Assembly (NCBI GenBank): GCA_964513655.1
Contig: CAZENQ010000061.1
Coordinates: forward strand, 1-17,386
DNA length: 17,386 bases
Direction: 5' to 3'
Source of the DNA: G020350405 sp964513655
GTDB lineage: Bacteria; Planctomycetota; Phycisphaerae; Sedimentisphaerales; Anaerobacaceae
This document shows, piece by piece, positions 7,001 through 15,028 of the stretch (position 1 is its first letter; each line of letters begins with the position of its first letter). Under the pieces are notes generated by a model that was given only the letters and a program-made list of their open reading frames with translations, did no database searches and was not told the origin of the DNA. Made by a program: the position numbers and the translations under genes.

Positions 7001-8674
7001 ATGAATAAAGCGAAGTGTTTGTTGACGAGGGGGTTTCTATGCTTGTTTGTTTTGTTTTCGGCCTTCGGATGCGGTCACGCCAAGCGAGGCGACCGGGAAT
7101 CATTTGATGTAGTGGTTTTGGGTGGCACGTCCGGTGGCGTTGCTGCTGCGGTGCAGGCAGCGCGCATGGGCAAATCCGTAGTTTTGATTGAGTCAACTGA
7201 GCACTTAGGCGGTTTGACCTCCGGCGGCCTGGGCGCAACGGACATCGGAAATAAAAAGGCAATCGGCGGTATAGCCAAGGATTTCTACCATCGTGTTTAT
7301 TTGCATTACCTGAAAGATGATTCCTGGGTATATGAAGAACGCGGAAGCTATAGAAGGACAGGAGAATATGGGAAAGGTGAGGCACAGAATTGGGACCAGG
7401 AGAAGGCATGGTGGATGTTTGAGCCTCATGTGGCAGAGGCAATCTTTGAGGAGATGATTCGTCAAGCGAAGGTACCCGTTGTTTACGGTGAGCGTCTGGA
7501 CCTTAACGGTGGTGTACGCAAAGAAGGTTCGCGGATTGTCGCCATCAGGACCGAGTCAGGAGCAGTGTTTCGCGGAAAGATGTTTATCGATGCTACTTAC
7601 GAGGGTGACCTGATGGCCAAGGCAGGTGTTTCGTACACGGTCGGGCGTGAATCCAATTCAAAACATGGCGAGACCTTGAATGGCGTGCAGACACAAAATG
7701 CACGATACCACCAGTTTGAAAAACCAGTCGAGCCTTATTTGAGGCCGGGTAAACCATCCAGCGGGCTGCTTCCCGGTGTTCATGGTGATGGTCCAGGTGT
7801 TGAAGGGCAGGGTGATCATCGGGTGCAGGCATACTGCTTTCGTATGTGCCTGACCGATGTGGTCGAGAATAAGGTTCCATTTCCCAAGCCGGAGGATTAT
7901 GACGAGCTTCGCTATGAACTGCTGTTGCGGTACTATGAGGCCGGTTATGATGATATTCCCTGGCTGCCGCATATGATGCCGAATCGCAAGACTGACACCA
8001 ACAACAAGCACGGATTCTCAACGGATAATATCGGCATGAATTACCGTTACCCCGATGCGGGCTACGCAACGCGTGAGAAAATCATTGCCGAACACACCAG
8101 CTACCAAAAGGGGCTGATGTGGACTCTTGCGAACCATCCTCGCGTCCCTGTGCACATTCGCGAGCGGGTCAGTCGCTGGGGCCTGGCTAAGGACGAGTTC
8201 ACGGACAACGGCGGCTGGCCACATCAGCTTTATGTCCGGGAGGCAAGGCGTATGGTCAGCGACTATGTGATGACCGAAAAGAACTGCCATTACCAGCGTA
8301 TCGCTCCAGACTCGGTCGGCTTGGGTGCTTATGGGATGGACTCGCACAATACACAGCGCTACGTGGATAACGACGGCCATGTGCGCAATGAAGGTGATGT
8401 TCAGGTGCGAGCTGCTGGGCCGTATCCGATTAGCTACCGAAGTGTAACTCCAAAGGCCCAGGAGTGCTCCAACCTGCTCGTTCCGGTCTGCCTGTCGGCC
8501 AGTCATATCGCTTTTGGTTCAATCCGCATGGAGCCTGTCTTTATGGTTCTTGGACAATCTGCGGCCTCAGCTGCATGCCTGGCAATAGACAACGGGGTAG
8601 GCGTGCAGCAGTTGGATTATCAGAGCCTGCGCAAGCGATTGCTAAGGGATGGACAGATTCTGGAATGGAAATGA
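7001..8674 (+). CDS. exported FAD-dependent oxidoreductase (FAD_oxidored type), putative lipoprotein
   Basis: The 557-residue protein has a hydrophobic N-terminus ending in AFGC (C24), a likely lipobox, followed by an FAD-binding Rossmann start: DVVVLGGTSGGVAAAVQAA (dinucleotide loop GGTSGG at 41-46, close to GxGxxG) and an acidic residue at the end of the second strand (VVLIES, E64). HLGGLTSGGLGATD (about 69-81) and DATYEGDLMAKAGV are typical of the FAD_oxidored (PF12831-like) proteins abundant in Planctomycetes and Verrucomicrobia, often labelled xanthan lyase or FAD-dependent oxidoreductase near polysaccharide-degradation genes. The C-terminal SASHIAFGSIRMEPVFMVLGQSA-type region (about 500-525) closes the FAD site. 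It probably oxidises a sugar-like substrate outside the cytoplasm; the substrate is unknown. It is monocistronic, with a strong AAAGGAGG site. The SPII signal is not certain. Confidence 0.85.
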   Translation: MNKAKCLLTRGFLCLFVLFSAFGCGHAKRGDRESFDVVVLGGTSGGVAAAVQAARMGKSVVLIESTEHLGGLTSGGLGATDIGNKKAIGGIAKDFYHRVYLHYLKDDSWVYEERGSYRRTGEYGKGEAQNWDQEKAWWMFEPHVAEAIFEEMIRQAKVPVVYGERLDLNGGVRKEGSRIVAIRTESGAVFRGKMFIDATYEGDLMAKAGVSYTVGRESNSKHGETLNGVQTQNARYHQFEKPVEPYLRPGKPSSGLLPGVHGDGPGVEGQGDHRVQAYCFRMCLTDVVENKVPFPKPEDYDELRYELLLRYYEAGYDDIPWLPHMMPNRKTDTNNKHGFSTDNIGMNYRYPDAGYATREKIIAEHTSYQKGLMWTLANHPRVPVHIRERVSRWGLAKDEFTDNGGWPHQLYVREARRMVSDYVMTEKNCHYQRIAPDSVGLGAYGMDSHNTQRYVDNDGHVRNEGDVQVRAAGPYPISYRSVTPKAQECSNLLVPVCLSASHIAFGSIRMEPVFMVLGQSAASAACLAIDNGVGVQQLDYQSLRKRLLRDGQILEWK

Positions 8675-8735
8675 AAAATTGCTGCCGGTTATGGAGAGTG
8701 GTTTCAAAATCGGTTTAAGCGACTTCCAGGTGTAA

Positions 8736-11234
8736 TTACAATGTTGTTCTTTGGGACTTGGAGGCAGTTGTCAGTTTAGTAAAAGGGGCGGTTGTTGTTG
8801 CTGAACCATCCTGGTCGAGCTGATTTTCGGGTTTTTGAGGTTGCGGGGCGGCGGCACCTAATGCGATTGCCGTATCCCGAACGAGCTTATGTGGGTCGTA
8901 TTCAGCTGTCCAGTCGAGGACTTTGGCGAAGCTTTCGCTCTGATTTTTGGCGAGCAGATAAATAGCCATTAAGCGCGTTGGCCAGTGGGCGTCATTGAGG
9001 TTTTCTGCCAGCGCATTTATTAGCTCGTAGTCCAGCGGCAAAACAAGCATTGCGGCCATGGCGTGGACCTTAACGCTCCAGTCATCGTCAGTGAGGTTGT
9101 GTAGCAGTGCGGATTTCAATAGGGCCGGCATCCAGTCGGCATACATAAATTTGTAGGGCGGCTCACGGTTAGCCATAGCGTGCTGTTCGGCCAAGAGGCC
9201 TGTGAAGAGTTGAGCAGTTTTGATCTTTTGGCCTTGTCTGCCCTTTGAGAGTGAGTTAAAGCGATTTCGCAGGAATTTGGCGGTGAGTTCGACAGCGGGG
9301 CGCATTACAATAGCCTTGGCAGGCTCTATACCGGCAATCCTGTTAGTTGTGCCCTGGTCGGAGGTTACAGGGTCGAGATAAGCGGTGAATTCTATATCAA
9401 TGGATGCCTGCGGATGGGTGAGCAATATCTGCCTGAGTTTGCCTGTAGCAAGGCGGAGCGGGACAAACATGCTCTGGCCGGGCTCGATGGGTGAGGCTGG
9501 CCTGACCTTGATAGAAATCAGGTTCGGTATGTTTTTATTAATGTCGCCGCTTATATCGGCATCAACTCTGATATTTCCGCTGAACAAGCCGTCATCAGAG
9601 ACGACAAGCGGCTCAGAGGAATTGTTCGTTATTGCAACAGAGCCACCGAAGGTGCTTGCGTAGTAGAATTTACTGCCGCGAACATTCAACTGGATTGAGA
9701 TAATTTTCTCCGGACTAACAAATTTGGGGACGACTGCGGCTCCGAAACTATTTCTCAATACTGCTAGGGTAATAGCAGGGTCGGTTTGCGGAATGTACTC
9801 TCCGCCGTGCTGGGCTAGAATCTCTTTGGCCCGTTCCGCCTCTAATGAGCCGGGGTCTTTGTCGATTGCCAACTTTAAAGTCTCGATTGCCAAATCTCTT
9901 TGTCCCTGGGCCAGTTGAATCTGAGCCAGCGTTAGATCGGCGATTTGATTGTGCTGGTAATTGTCGATGATGAGCTTTGCCCAATCGGTTTGGCCGTCCA
10001 TCATAAGCGAATAGGCCAGGATAGCGGCTACTGTCGCAGAGTTAGGGTCAACTGAGTAGGCCTTATTAGCCCAGTCGATTGCTCTGTCCGCGTCCGGCAG
10101 GGCAAAACAGTAGAACCAAGCGAGTTGGTCGGGGGTGATTTGCTGCGAGGGTCTATCAGATGCCTCAGGTGCATCATCTTCCATCTGGAAACCTATATCC
10201 ATGAAAAGTAGTCGCTGCGTTTCGGCTTCAGCAGCCTGGAGTATCTGGGCCTCCTGTGCAGAATCTCCGATTTTTGCTGCTGCTTTAGCGGCAATGGCTT
10301 CAAGGAACAGGTCAAACCGCCCGCTTTGTCTGATTTCGTTAGCAATTTGCAGGCATCTGTGTTGATTTCGCTTTGTGTTGTAACTGCTAATTGTCCAGGG
10401 CAGGTACAACGAAGCTGGCAGTTCCTGAACCGGATAAAGATAGTTGAACAACTCCGCGCAGTACTGGTAAGCATCGGCGGCTGTTTCGTAAAGTTGTAGG
10501 CGCTGCGCGTATAGCGCGAAGCTGACAGCGGCCTCGATGTCGAACGGATTTTCACTTAATGCCAATCTTAAATGTTGAAGGTAAGCTGGCGGCTGGAGCT
10601 GTTCGGGCGCAAGCTCAGCCAGCTTTGCAAACGCCAACTTATTGTAGCTATTGCTGTTGAGGGCGCGCATAAGGTGGAATTGAGCAGATTCCATGTCGGT
10701 CTTTTCGGCCATCAACAGACCCAGCAGGGTAGCCAGTTCAGAATCCAAAGCGGCGTTTTTGCCGCCCATATTCGCTAACAAATCTTCAAGAAGCCTCTCT
10801 CGCTCTTCACGGGAGTCTAACCTTTCAAGCAGGTACCTTACCGCTGGTGTTACCACTTCAAGGTCAGCGGACTTATCTATATAGTCTGCAAGCAGGTTGT
10901 ACACCAACTCAGAATAATCCCAAGCGGGATTTCGAGAGGCAAGCTTAATCATGTCCGGGAGGACATAACTGGCTCTACGGTCCAGATTATTCGTGGCAGC
11001 TAACAAGATGATTGCCTGATCGACCTGGCGTTCAGTAAGGTCCTTGGAATTAGCCAATTCGTGAGCTATTTCATAGAATTTTTGACCGACGGACGGTGAA
11101 AATAGCGGTTCTGAATCCAGAGACCTCTGGGCCCGGGCTGGCAAGGAACAGGCAATGATTGCGCAAATGATAAGCCCAGAAGCTGCAGATACCTCTGTGC
11201 TGTTTCGCCTTGGCGCCGTTTTACTCTTGAGCAT
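8736..11234 (-). CDS. large exported TPR/HEAT-like repeat protein of unknown function
   Basis: The 832-residue protein has a basic N-terminus, a hydrophobic segment (about 19-31) and a likely signal-peptidase site after PARA (A35). Residues about 150-480 are helical and TPR-like (for example AWFYCFALPDADRAIDWANK and AQIQLAQGQRDLAIETLKLA). Residues about 490-650 look like a beta-rich domain (SIQLNVRGSKFYYAS, VAITNNSSEPLVV, SMFVPLRLATGKLRQIL). Residues about 690-790 resemble HEAT repeats (DDDWSVKVHAMAAMLVLP, DAHWPTRLMAIYLLAKN). The C-terminus is Thr/Ser/Lys-rich. No catalytic motif is seen, so it is probably a scaffold. GGAG 8 nt before the ATG supports the start. It lies 262 nt downstream of murJ in the same orientation and convergent with the FAD oxidoreductase. 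Confidence 0.85.
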   Translation of the reverse strand: MLKSKTAPRRNSTEVSAASGLIICAIIACSLPARAQRSLDSEPLFSPSVGQKFYEIAHELANSKDLTERQVDQAIILLAATNNLDRRASYVLPDMIKLASRNPAWDYSELVYNLLADYIDKSADLEVVTPAVRYLLERLDSREERERLLEDLLANMGGKNAALDSELATLLGLLMAEKTDMESAQFHLMRALNSNSYNKLAFAKLAELAPEQLQPPAYLQHLRLALSENPFDIEAAVSFALYAQRLQLYETAADAYQYCAELFNYLYPVQELPASLYLPWTISSYNTKRNQHRCLQIANEIRQSGRFDLFLEAIAAKAAAKIGDSAQEAQILQAAEAETQRLLFMDIGFQMEDDAPEASDRPSQQITPDQLAWFYCFALPDADRAIDWANKAYSVDPNSATVAAILAYSLMMDGQTDWAKLIIDNYQHNQIADLTLAQIQLAQGQRDLAIETLKLAIDKDPGSLEAERAKEILAQHGGEYIPQTDPAITLAVLRNSFGAAVVPKFVSPEKIISIQLNVRGSKFYYASTFGGSVAITNNSSEPLVVSDDGLFSGNIRVDADISGDINKNIPNLISIKVRPASPIEPGQSMFVPLRLATGKLRQILLTHPQASIDIEFTAYLDPVTSDQGTTNRIAGIEPAKAIVMRPAVELTAKFLRNRFNSLSKGRQGQKIKTAQLFTGLLAEQHAMANREPPYKFMYADWMPALLKSALLHNLTDDDWSVKVHAMAAMLVLPLDYELINALAENLNDAHWPTRLMAIYLLAKNQSESFAKVLDWTAEYDPHKLVRDTAIALGAAAPQPQKPENQLDQDGSATTTAPFTKLTTASKSQRTTL

Positions 11235-11496
11235 TTATCGTCTCCGGTTGGGCCCCAAAAAATCGTCCATTCAGACATATTTCGGGCAATTACCCTGCTC
11301 GCTTTAGGTATAAATGCGTATATCGTATGCCACTTTAGACTTCGATTTTCGCAGGTTTAGTGGTTACTTAGCGGTCGATTTTATTTATACGAATGTTTTC
11401 CTGCATATGTGCGAGTTGTTTGGTTGCGAAGTAACTCTATGCGGGTCAGATACTTACGTGTAAAGAGGTGTTTTTGACGTGTTTTGTTGTCTCTTA
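11235..11496 (-). other. spacer between murJ and the TPR protein gene
   Basis: No CDS was supported in these 262 nt. On the minus strand, TATAAATAAAA (about 11383-11393) and ATACGATATACG (about 11317-11330) are A/T-rich -10-like stretches without convincing -35 partners. No T-tract hairpin terminator follows murJ, so read-through into the TPR gene is possible. The region ends with GGAGACGATAA, the ribosome-binding site of the TPR gene. Confidence 0.4.
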
Positions 11497-13086
11497 TCAG
11501 GCTTTCTGCCCGTTGGGCTGTTTGCCGCTGGTCAACAGGGAAAGCATTTCGATGTCCAGGGCCTTTGCCGCCAACAGGTATACTGCCGCTGCTGTAGGAA
11601 CAACCAGGAGTAGCTTTAGGATGTCGGCGTAGTTTTTCGACAGCCAGAGTGTAAGTGCAATTGCCGCGGACATACACAATGTCGCAGCGATGGTCTTGGC
11701 GAATGCTCGAGCCAGACCATTGAGAATGGAATCTCCTAATCGTCTTCGAAGGGCCGTAGCGAGTATAACTACCTGCAAATAGGAGCATAGGGCTGTTGCG
11801 GCGGCCAGTCCGCCTGTTCCAAGAAGCCATATAAGAGTTAGATTGAGAACAATGTTTGTAACGACCGCAATCAGGGCACTTTTGACGGGCGTTTTAGAGT
11901 CCTGCATAGAGTAGAAGGCGCGCGTCAGGACCTGCTGGCCAAAGTAGCCGCACAATCCCAGGGCGTAAAAAAGCAGGGTCCAGGCAACCATATCGGTGTC
12001 TTTGGCACTGAATTGGCCGTGCTGAAATGCCAGTGTGATTAATGGCCTGGCAATCGCTACAAGTCCAATAGTTGCGGGTATTGCGATAAAAATGCAGCAG
12101 CAAAGGCCCTTTGAAACCATTTTGCCAAGGCCCGAGAAATCCTTTTTTGCGGAGAAAGAACTCATCACTGGAAAAACTGCAGTTGCTAACGATATGCCAA
12201 ATACCCCAAGCGGCAGTTGGTACAGCCTTTGAGAATAATAAAGGTGTGACACCGAGCCGCGCTTTAATGGGTAGGCAATACTGTTGCCCAAGAGGACGAA
12301 CGAGGTTCCTTTCTCTGCTGAAGCAGAGAACCACCAGGCGATGAGGTCGTCAGCTAAAGTATTTATCTGTGTCACTGTCAATCCGAGTATCATCGGTCCC
12401 ATCAGGATAATGATTTTTTTGAATGCATCGGATTGGGTTTTCCATGCGGGTCTTATTGATACGCCGCTGGCACGCAAAGGCGGAATCTGAATTGCTATCT
12501 GGGTCAGGCCGGCGATGAGAACGGCGACGGCCACGAAGAAAAGCTGCTCTCGGGTCTGGAGCTTAAGCACCCAGCCCGTCAATAGAATACTGCTGATAAT
12601 GAACAGATTGAGTACAATCGGGGCGGCAGCCGGTGCGGCGAAATGCCTGTGCACATGGAGAATGCCGGCCAATATCGCCACCATACAGACAAGCAACATA
12701 TAGGGCAGCATTATGGAGGTCAGTGACAGAACCAGTCTGGTCTCACCGGTGGTGCTGAAAAATTTATAATACCCCCATATAAGAGCCTCTGAAATCAAGA
12801 TTATTGCCGCCAGCAGGACAAACAAGACGGTTACAACCGTGTTGACCAATTGTTTTGCCTGCTGTTTGTCCCTGTGGAGTGCCTCGCTGTAAACCGGAAT
12901 GAAGGATGCCGCGGCCGCTCCTTCACCGAATAATCTCCTGGCGAGGTTAGGTATTTTGAATGCTATCGTCCAGGCGTCCAGAAGGGCGTTGGCACCGAAG
13001 AAATGGCTGTATGCGATATCCCGCACAAACCCAAACACCCTGCTTATGGCCGTAAGAGACGCAATCTGCCTGAAACCTTTTATCAT
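11497..13086 (-). CDS. murJ: lipid II flippase MurJ (MviN)
   Basis: The 529-residue polytopic membrane protein of the MOP superfamily has the expected family length and about 14 hydrophobic segments. N-terminal signatures are SRVFGFVRD (15-23), FGANALLDAWTIAFKIPN (about 30-47) and RRLFGEGAAAASFIPVY (about 50-66), all diagnostic of MurJ. Further family motifs include LYYSQRLYQLPLGVFG and RAFYSMQDSKTPV. MurJ moves undecaprenyl-linked lipid II across the inner membrane for peptidoglycan assembly. It lies 71 nt downstream of rodA in the same orientation, so glycan polymerase and flippase are probably co-expressed. The ribosome-binding site before ATG 13086 is weak. An intact MurJ suggests this organism retains peptidoglycan synthesis. 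Confidence 0.96.
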   Translation of the reverse strand: MIKGFRQIASLTAISRVFGFVRDIAYSHFFGANALLDAWTIAFKIPNLARRLFGEGAAAASFIPVYSEALHRDKQQAKQLVNTVVTVLFVLLAAIILISEALIWGYYKFFSTTGETRLVLSLTSIMLPYMLLVCMVAILAGILHVHRHFAAPAAAPIVLNLFIISSILLTGWVLKLQTREQLFFVAVAVLIAGLTQIAIQIPPLRASGVSIRPAWKTQSDAFKKIIILMGPMILGLTVTQINTLADDLIAWWFSASAEKGTSFVLLGNSIAYPLKRGSVSHLYYSQRLYQLPLGVFGISLATAVFPVMSSFSAKKDFSGLGKMVSKGLCCCIFIAIPATIGLVAIARPLITLAFQHGQFSAKDTDMVAWTLLFYALGLCGYFGQQVLTRAFYSMQDSKTPVKSALIAVVTNIVLNLTLIWLLGTGGLAAATALCSYLQVVILATALRRRLGDSILNGLARAFAKTIAATLCMSAAIALTLWLSKNYADILKLLLVVPTAAAVYLLAAKALDIEMLSLLTSGKQPNGQKA

Positions 13087-13157
13087 TAGCAGCTATTTAT
13101 AATGCTGGGAGTGGTTTTTATCAAGGTTATCTCAGATGAAGCGACAGATACGATGAG

Positions 13158-14417
13158 CTACTCGAATGATTTTGGAGCTACTGAGAAGGGCCATTGACGG
13201 CCGAGGTTATTCAGCAATCCTACAGAAACCATACTCACCAGCAGGCTCGAGCCGCCGTAACTTACCAGAGGCAAAGTCAGGCCGGTGATTGGCATCAGTC
13301 CCATTGTCATACCTACATTGACGATGACCTCAACGGCAAACATTGCCACGATGCCGATTGCAAGCAGTCTCGCGAATGGGTCGGTGTTGCGAACCGCGAT
13401 TTCCAATCCGCATCCGATGAGAATCGCATAAAGCCCAATAAGGGCCAGACAACCCAGAAAACCCCACTGATGGGCGATCATAGCGAAGATGAAGTCATTG
13501 TGTCTTGAGGGGAGAAAGTCGTATTTGACGAAGGGACCTTTGCGAAATCCGTATCCACCAAGGCCGCCTGAGGCAACAGCGAATTTGGAACGAATCAGGT
13601 GGTAGCCCCAGTCGCTTTCCCACTGCTTTTCCCATGTGGTGAATTTCCTGTCCCTTCCGACCAGAATCTTTGCGAGGGTAGGATTTTGCGCGGCTTTTTG
13701 GCGAATCCAGGTGTTTTGCAGCAGGACGCTGCTGATTCTGGTTCGCTGATAAGGCCTCATCTGGCGCCACAGGATGGGACTGACCAATAAGGCCATAATT
13801 ATGATAGTTACCAGGTGTTTTACCTTTGCTCCAGCTACGAACAACATTGTAAACAGGATTGGCATCATCAAAAGTACGGTGCCCAGGTCCGGTTCGAGCA
13901 GAATAAGGACCATGGGCAAGAGTGTGAGCGCAAAGGGCCCAATTAGTGCACGAAAATTACTGTAATTGCTGCGATAGCGCAGATACCAAGCCAGGGCCAG
14001 GATATATGCGAGTTTGCAAATCTCCGACGGCTGGATCTGGACGAATCTGGAAACGGTACCGATTCTCAGCCATCGGCGAGCGTTGTTGATTAGTGGCACG
14101 AAGGGTATATCTATTAGCTTGTCAAGCAGCAGCACGCCCAACAGCAGCAGAACGGAGGCATAAATCCAGTAGCTCGCGGCACCGAAGCGGCGATAATTGA
14201 CCAGATTGGCGGCTATGAAGCCAATTGCGGCAATTGCGGCGAAAATGAGCTGTTTTTTCCAGAGATTGGTGAAATGCTCAGTTTGGGTTGCTGGGCTGTA
14301 GTCTGCGGGGTAGCCGACCGAGTAGATGGCCGCTATGCCGATGGCGACCAAGGCCAAGGCGGCCGCCAGCAGTACGAGCCTGACAACGATGAGCCGGCCT
14401 TTCAGGAACCTGTACAT
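13158..14417 (-). CDS. rodA: SEDS peptidoglycan glycosyltransferase RodA (FtsW/RodA family)
   Basis: The 419-residue membrane protein has about 10 hydrophobic segments and the SEDS signatures ARRWL (113-117), QPSE (129-132), LEPDLGT (174-180), PYQRTRI (222-228), GYHLIRSKFAVASGG (271-285), LPSRHNDFIF (302-311, conserved D308) and GLMPITGLTLPLVSYGGSS (373-391). The GYHxIxSK and PYQRxRI blocks favour RodA over FtsW. RodA polymerises lipid II into glycan strands with a partner class-B PBP; no PBP or MreB gene is in the window. Residues 229-269 are about 25-30 longer than the same loop in E. coli RodA, and the usual AEE/AEELG after DFIF is AHQWG. It lies upstream of murJ. Strong membrane call; RodA rather than FtsW is likely but not certain. 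Confidence 0.9.
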   Translation of the reverse strand: MYRFLKGRLIVVRLVLLAAALALVAIGIAAIYSVGYPADYSPATQTEHFTNLWKKQLIFAAIAAIGFIAANLVNYRRFGAASYWIYASVLLLLGVLLLDKLIDIPFVPLINNARRWLRIGTVSRFVQIQPSEICKLAYILALAWYLRYRSNYSNFRALIGPFALTLLPMVLILLEPDLGTVLLMMPILFTMLFVAGAKVKHLVTIIIMALLVSPILWRQMRPYQRTRISSVLLQNTWIRQKAAQNPTLAKILVGRDRKFTTWEKQWESDWGYHLIRSKFAVASGGLGGYGFRKGPFVKYDFLPSRHNDFIFAMIAHQWGFLGCLALIGLYAILIGCGLEIAVRNTDPFARLLAIGIVAMFAVEVIVNVGMTMGLMPITGLTLPLVSYGGSSLLVSMVSVGLLNNLGRQWPFSVAPKSFE

Positions 14418-14469
14418 AACGGCAAAATAACAAAAGAAAGCTGAAAATGCAAAAGGACAGGCAAAATCA

Positions 14470-14488
14470 CGAAAAAATTATTTTTTCG
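14470..14488. repeat. A/T-rich perfect palindrome upstream of rodA
   Basis: CGAAAAAAT (14470-14478), one central T, then ATTTTTTCG (14480-14488) make a perfect 9-bp inverted repeat about 53 nt upstream of the rodA ATG. As RNA the arms would need a loop taken from the stem, so a protein-binding or DNA-bending site in the rodA promoter region is as likely as a hairpin. Confidence 0.5.
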
Positions 14489-14728
14489 CAGAATTGGGTT
14501 TTTGGGCGTGTAAAAGCTGATTTTTGGGGTTAAAGGGGGGTGTGCGAGCGATTCAGGGTCAGAAGGGTGTTTGTGATTTGGTGGTTTTTTTGTGTTTTGG
14601 ATGGCTGCTGGAGTGCGACAAACGTGTATTTTTGTGTGTTTTTTGGTGTCAGGTGGGGTTTTGCCGTTGTACTTTTTGGTTGATTTTTTGAATATTTTGT
14701 AATTTTTTTGAATTTTTCAATTTTTCCC
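14489..14728. other. T/G-rich strand-asymmetric spacer, no gene seen
   Basis: About 240 nt with a strong excess of T and G on the plus strand and many runs of TTTT to TTTTTTT separated by G (for example TGTTTTTTGG, GATTTTTTGAATATTTTG, AATTTTTTTGAA). No CDS, RNA gene or perfect repeat was found. On the minus strand it is the C/A-rich region upstream of rodA. It sits just upstream of the promoter for the secreted-protein gene. Confidence 0.6.
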
Positions 14729-14757
14729 TTGATTTGTTCTGAGGGTTATGCTACTTT
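14729..14757 (+). promoter_or_regulatory. extended -10 sigma-70 promoter for the secreted-protein leader
   Basis: TTGATT (14729-14734, 4 of 6) and TACTTT (14752-14757, 4 of 6) are spaced exactly 17 nt apart, and TGC directly before the -10 gives the extended TGn element. A T-rich stretch lies upstream. A start near 14764 would give a 5' leader of about 260 nt before the main ATG at 15025. Confidence 0.55.
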
Positions 14758-14763
14758 GAATTC

Positions 14764-15024
14764 AACCTTTGCAAGTTTAGTAACGGTGTGCTATGGCCTT
14801 GCAGCACACAATTTCGCCGAAGGGCGAGAAAGGAGGATACAGGGTAGAAGGATACGTTACTTTTCCACCGGCTACTCCTGCCAGTCGGTGCGCCTTGTTC
14901 AAATATAAGGCACAAGAAAGTTAGTGAACAGGCGCGGTGTGAAGAGGATTTTTTTGGCAGGAGAAACCAAGATGGTGCAGAGTGCGTGGCTCTGCGAACG
15001 AAGAAAAGAAAGGAAGGTTGTATT
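14764..15024 (+). promoter_or_regulatory. long structured 5' leader, candidate cis-regulatory RNA
   Basis: Several hairpins can be drawn: GTGTGCT/AGCACAC (14786-14792 with 14803-14809, 7 bp); TTTCGCC/GGCGAGA (14812-14818 with 14823-14829, one wobble); CACCG/CGGTG (14866-14870 with 14886-14890); GCCTT/AAGGC (14892-14896 with 14907-14911); GCAGAG/CTCTGC (14977-14982 with 14990-14995). CTCCTGCCAG (14875-14884) is complementary over 10 positions, one of them G-U, to TTGGCAGGAG (14954-14963), which contains the Shine-Dalgarno of the short leader ORF. An AGGAG at 14831-14835 could compete for the CTCCT. No known riboswitch class was recognised. Confidence 0.5.
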
Positions 15025-15028
15025 ATGA
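14972..15028 (+). CDS. candidate 18-residue leader peptide coupled to the secreted-protein gene
   Basis: An ATG at 14972 has AGGAG (14959-14963) with an 8-nt spacer. The ORF runs 18 codons (MVQSAWLCERRKERKVVL) and its TGA (15026-15028) overlaps the ATG (15025-15027) of the downstream gene. Good ribosome-binding site and the overlap suggest translational coupling. The product is basic and matches no known peptide. It could be a chance ORF, because the downstream gene has its own GGAAGG site within the leader coding region. Confidence 0.4.
   Translation: MVQSAWLCERRKERKVVL

Noticed and set aside
8018..8506. 162-codon minus-strand ORF
   Set aside because: It is inside and antisense to the FAD oxidoreductase, with no ribosome-binding site or family resemblance.
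14986..15024. Earlier ATG for the secreted protein
   Set aside because: It would place 13 residues, five or more of them basic, before a complete signal peptide; GGAAGG fits the start at 15025.
14764..15024. Cyclic di-GMP (GEMM) riboswitch
   Set aside because: GGATAC and AAAGG fragments recall it, but the conserved GGCAAACC and ACGCAAAGCC blocks are not present.
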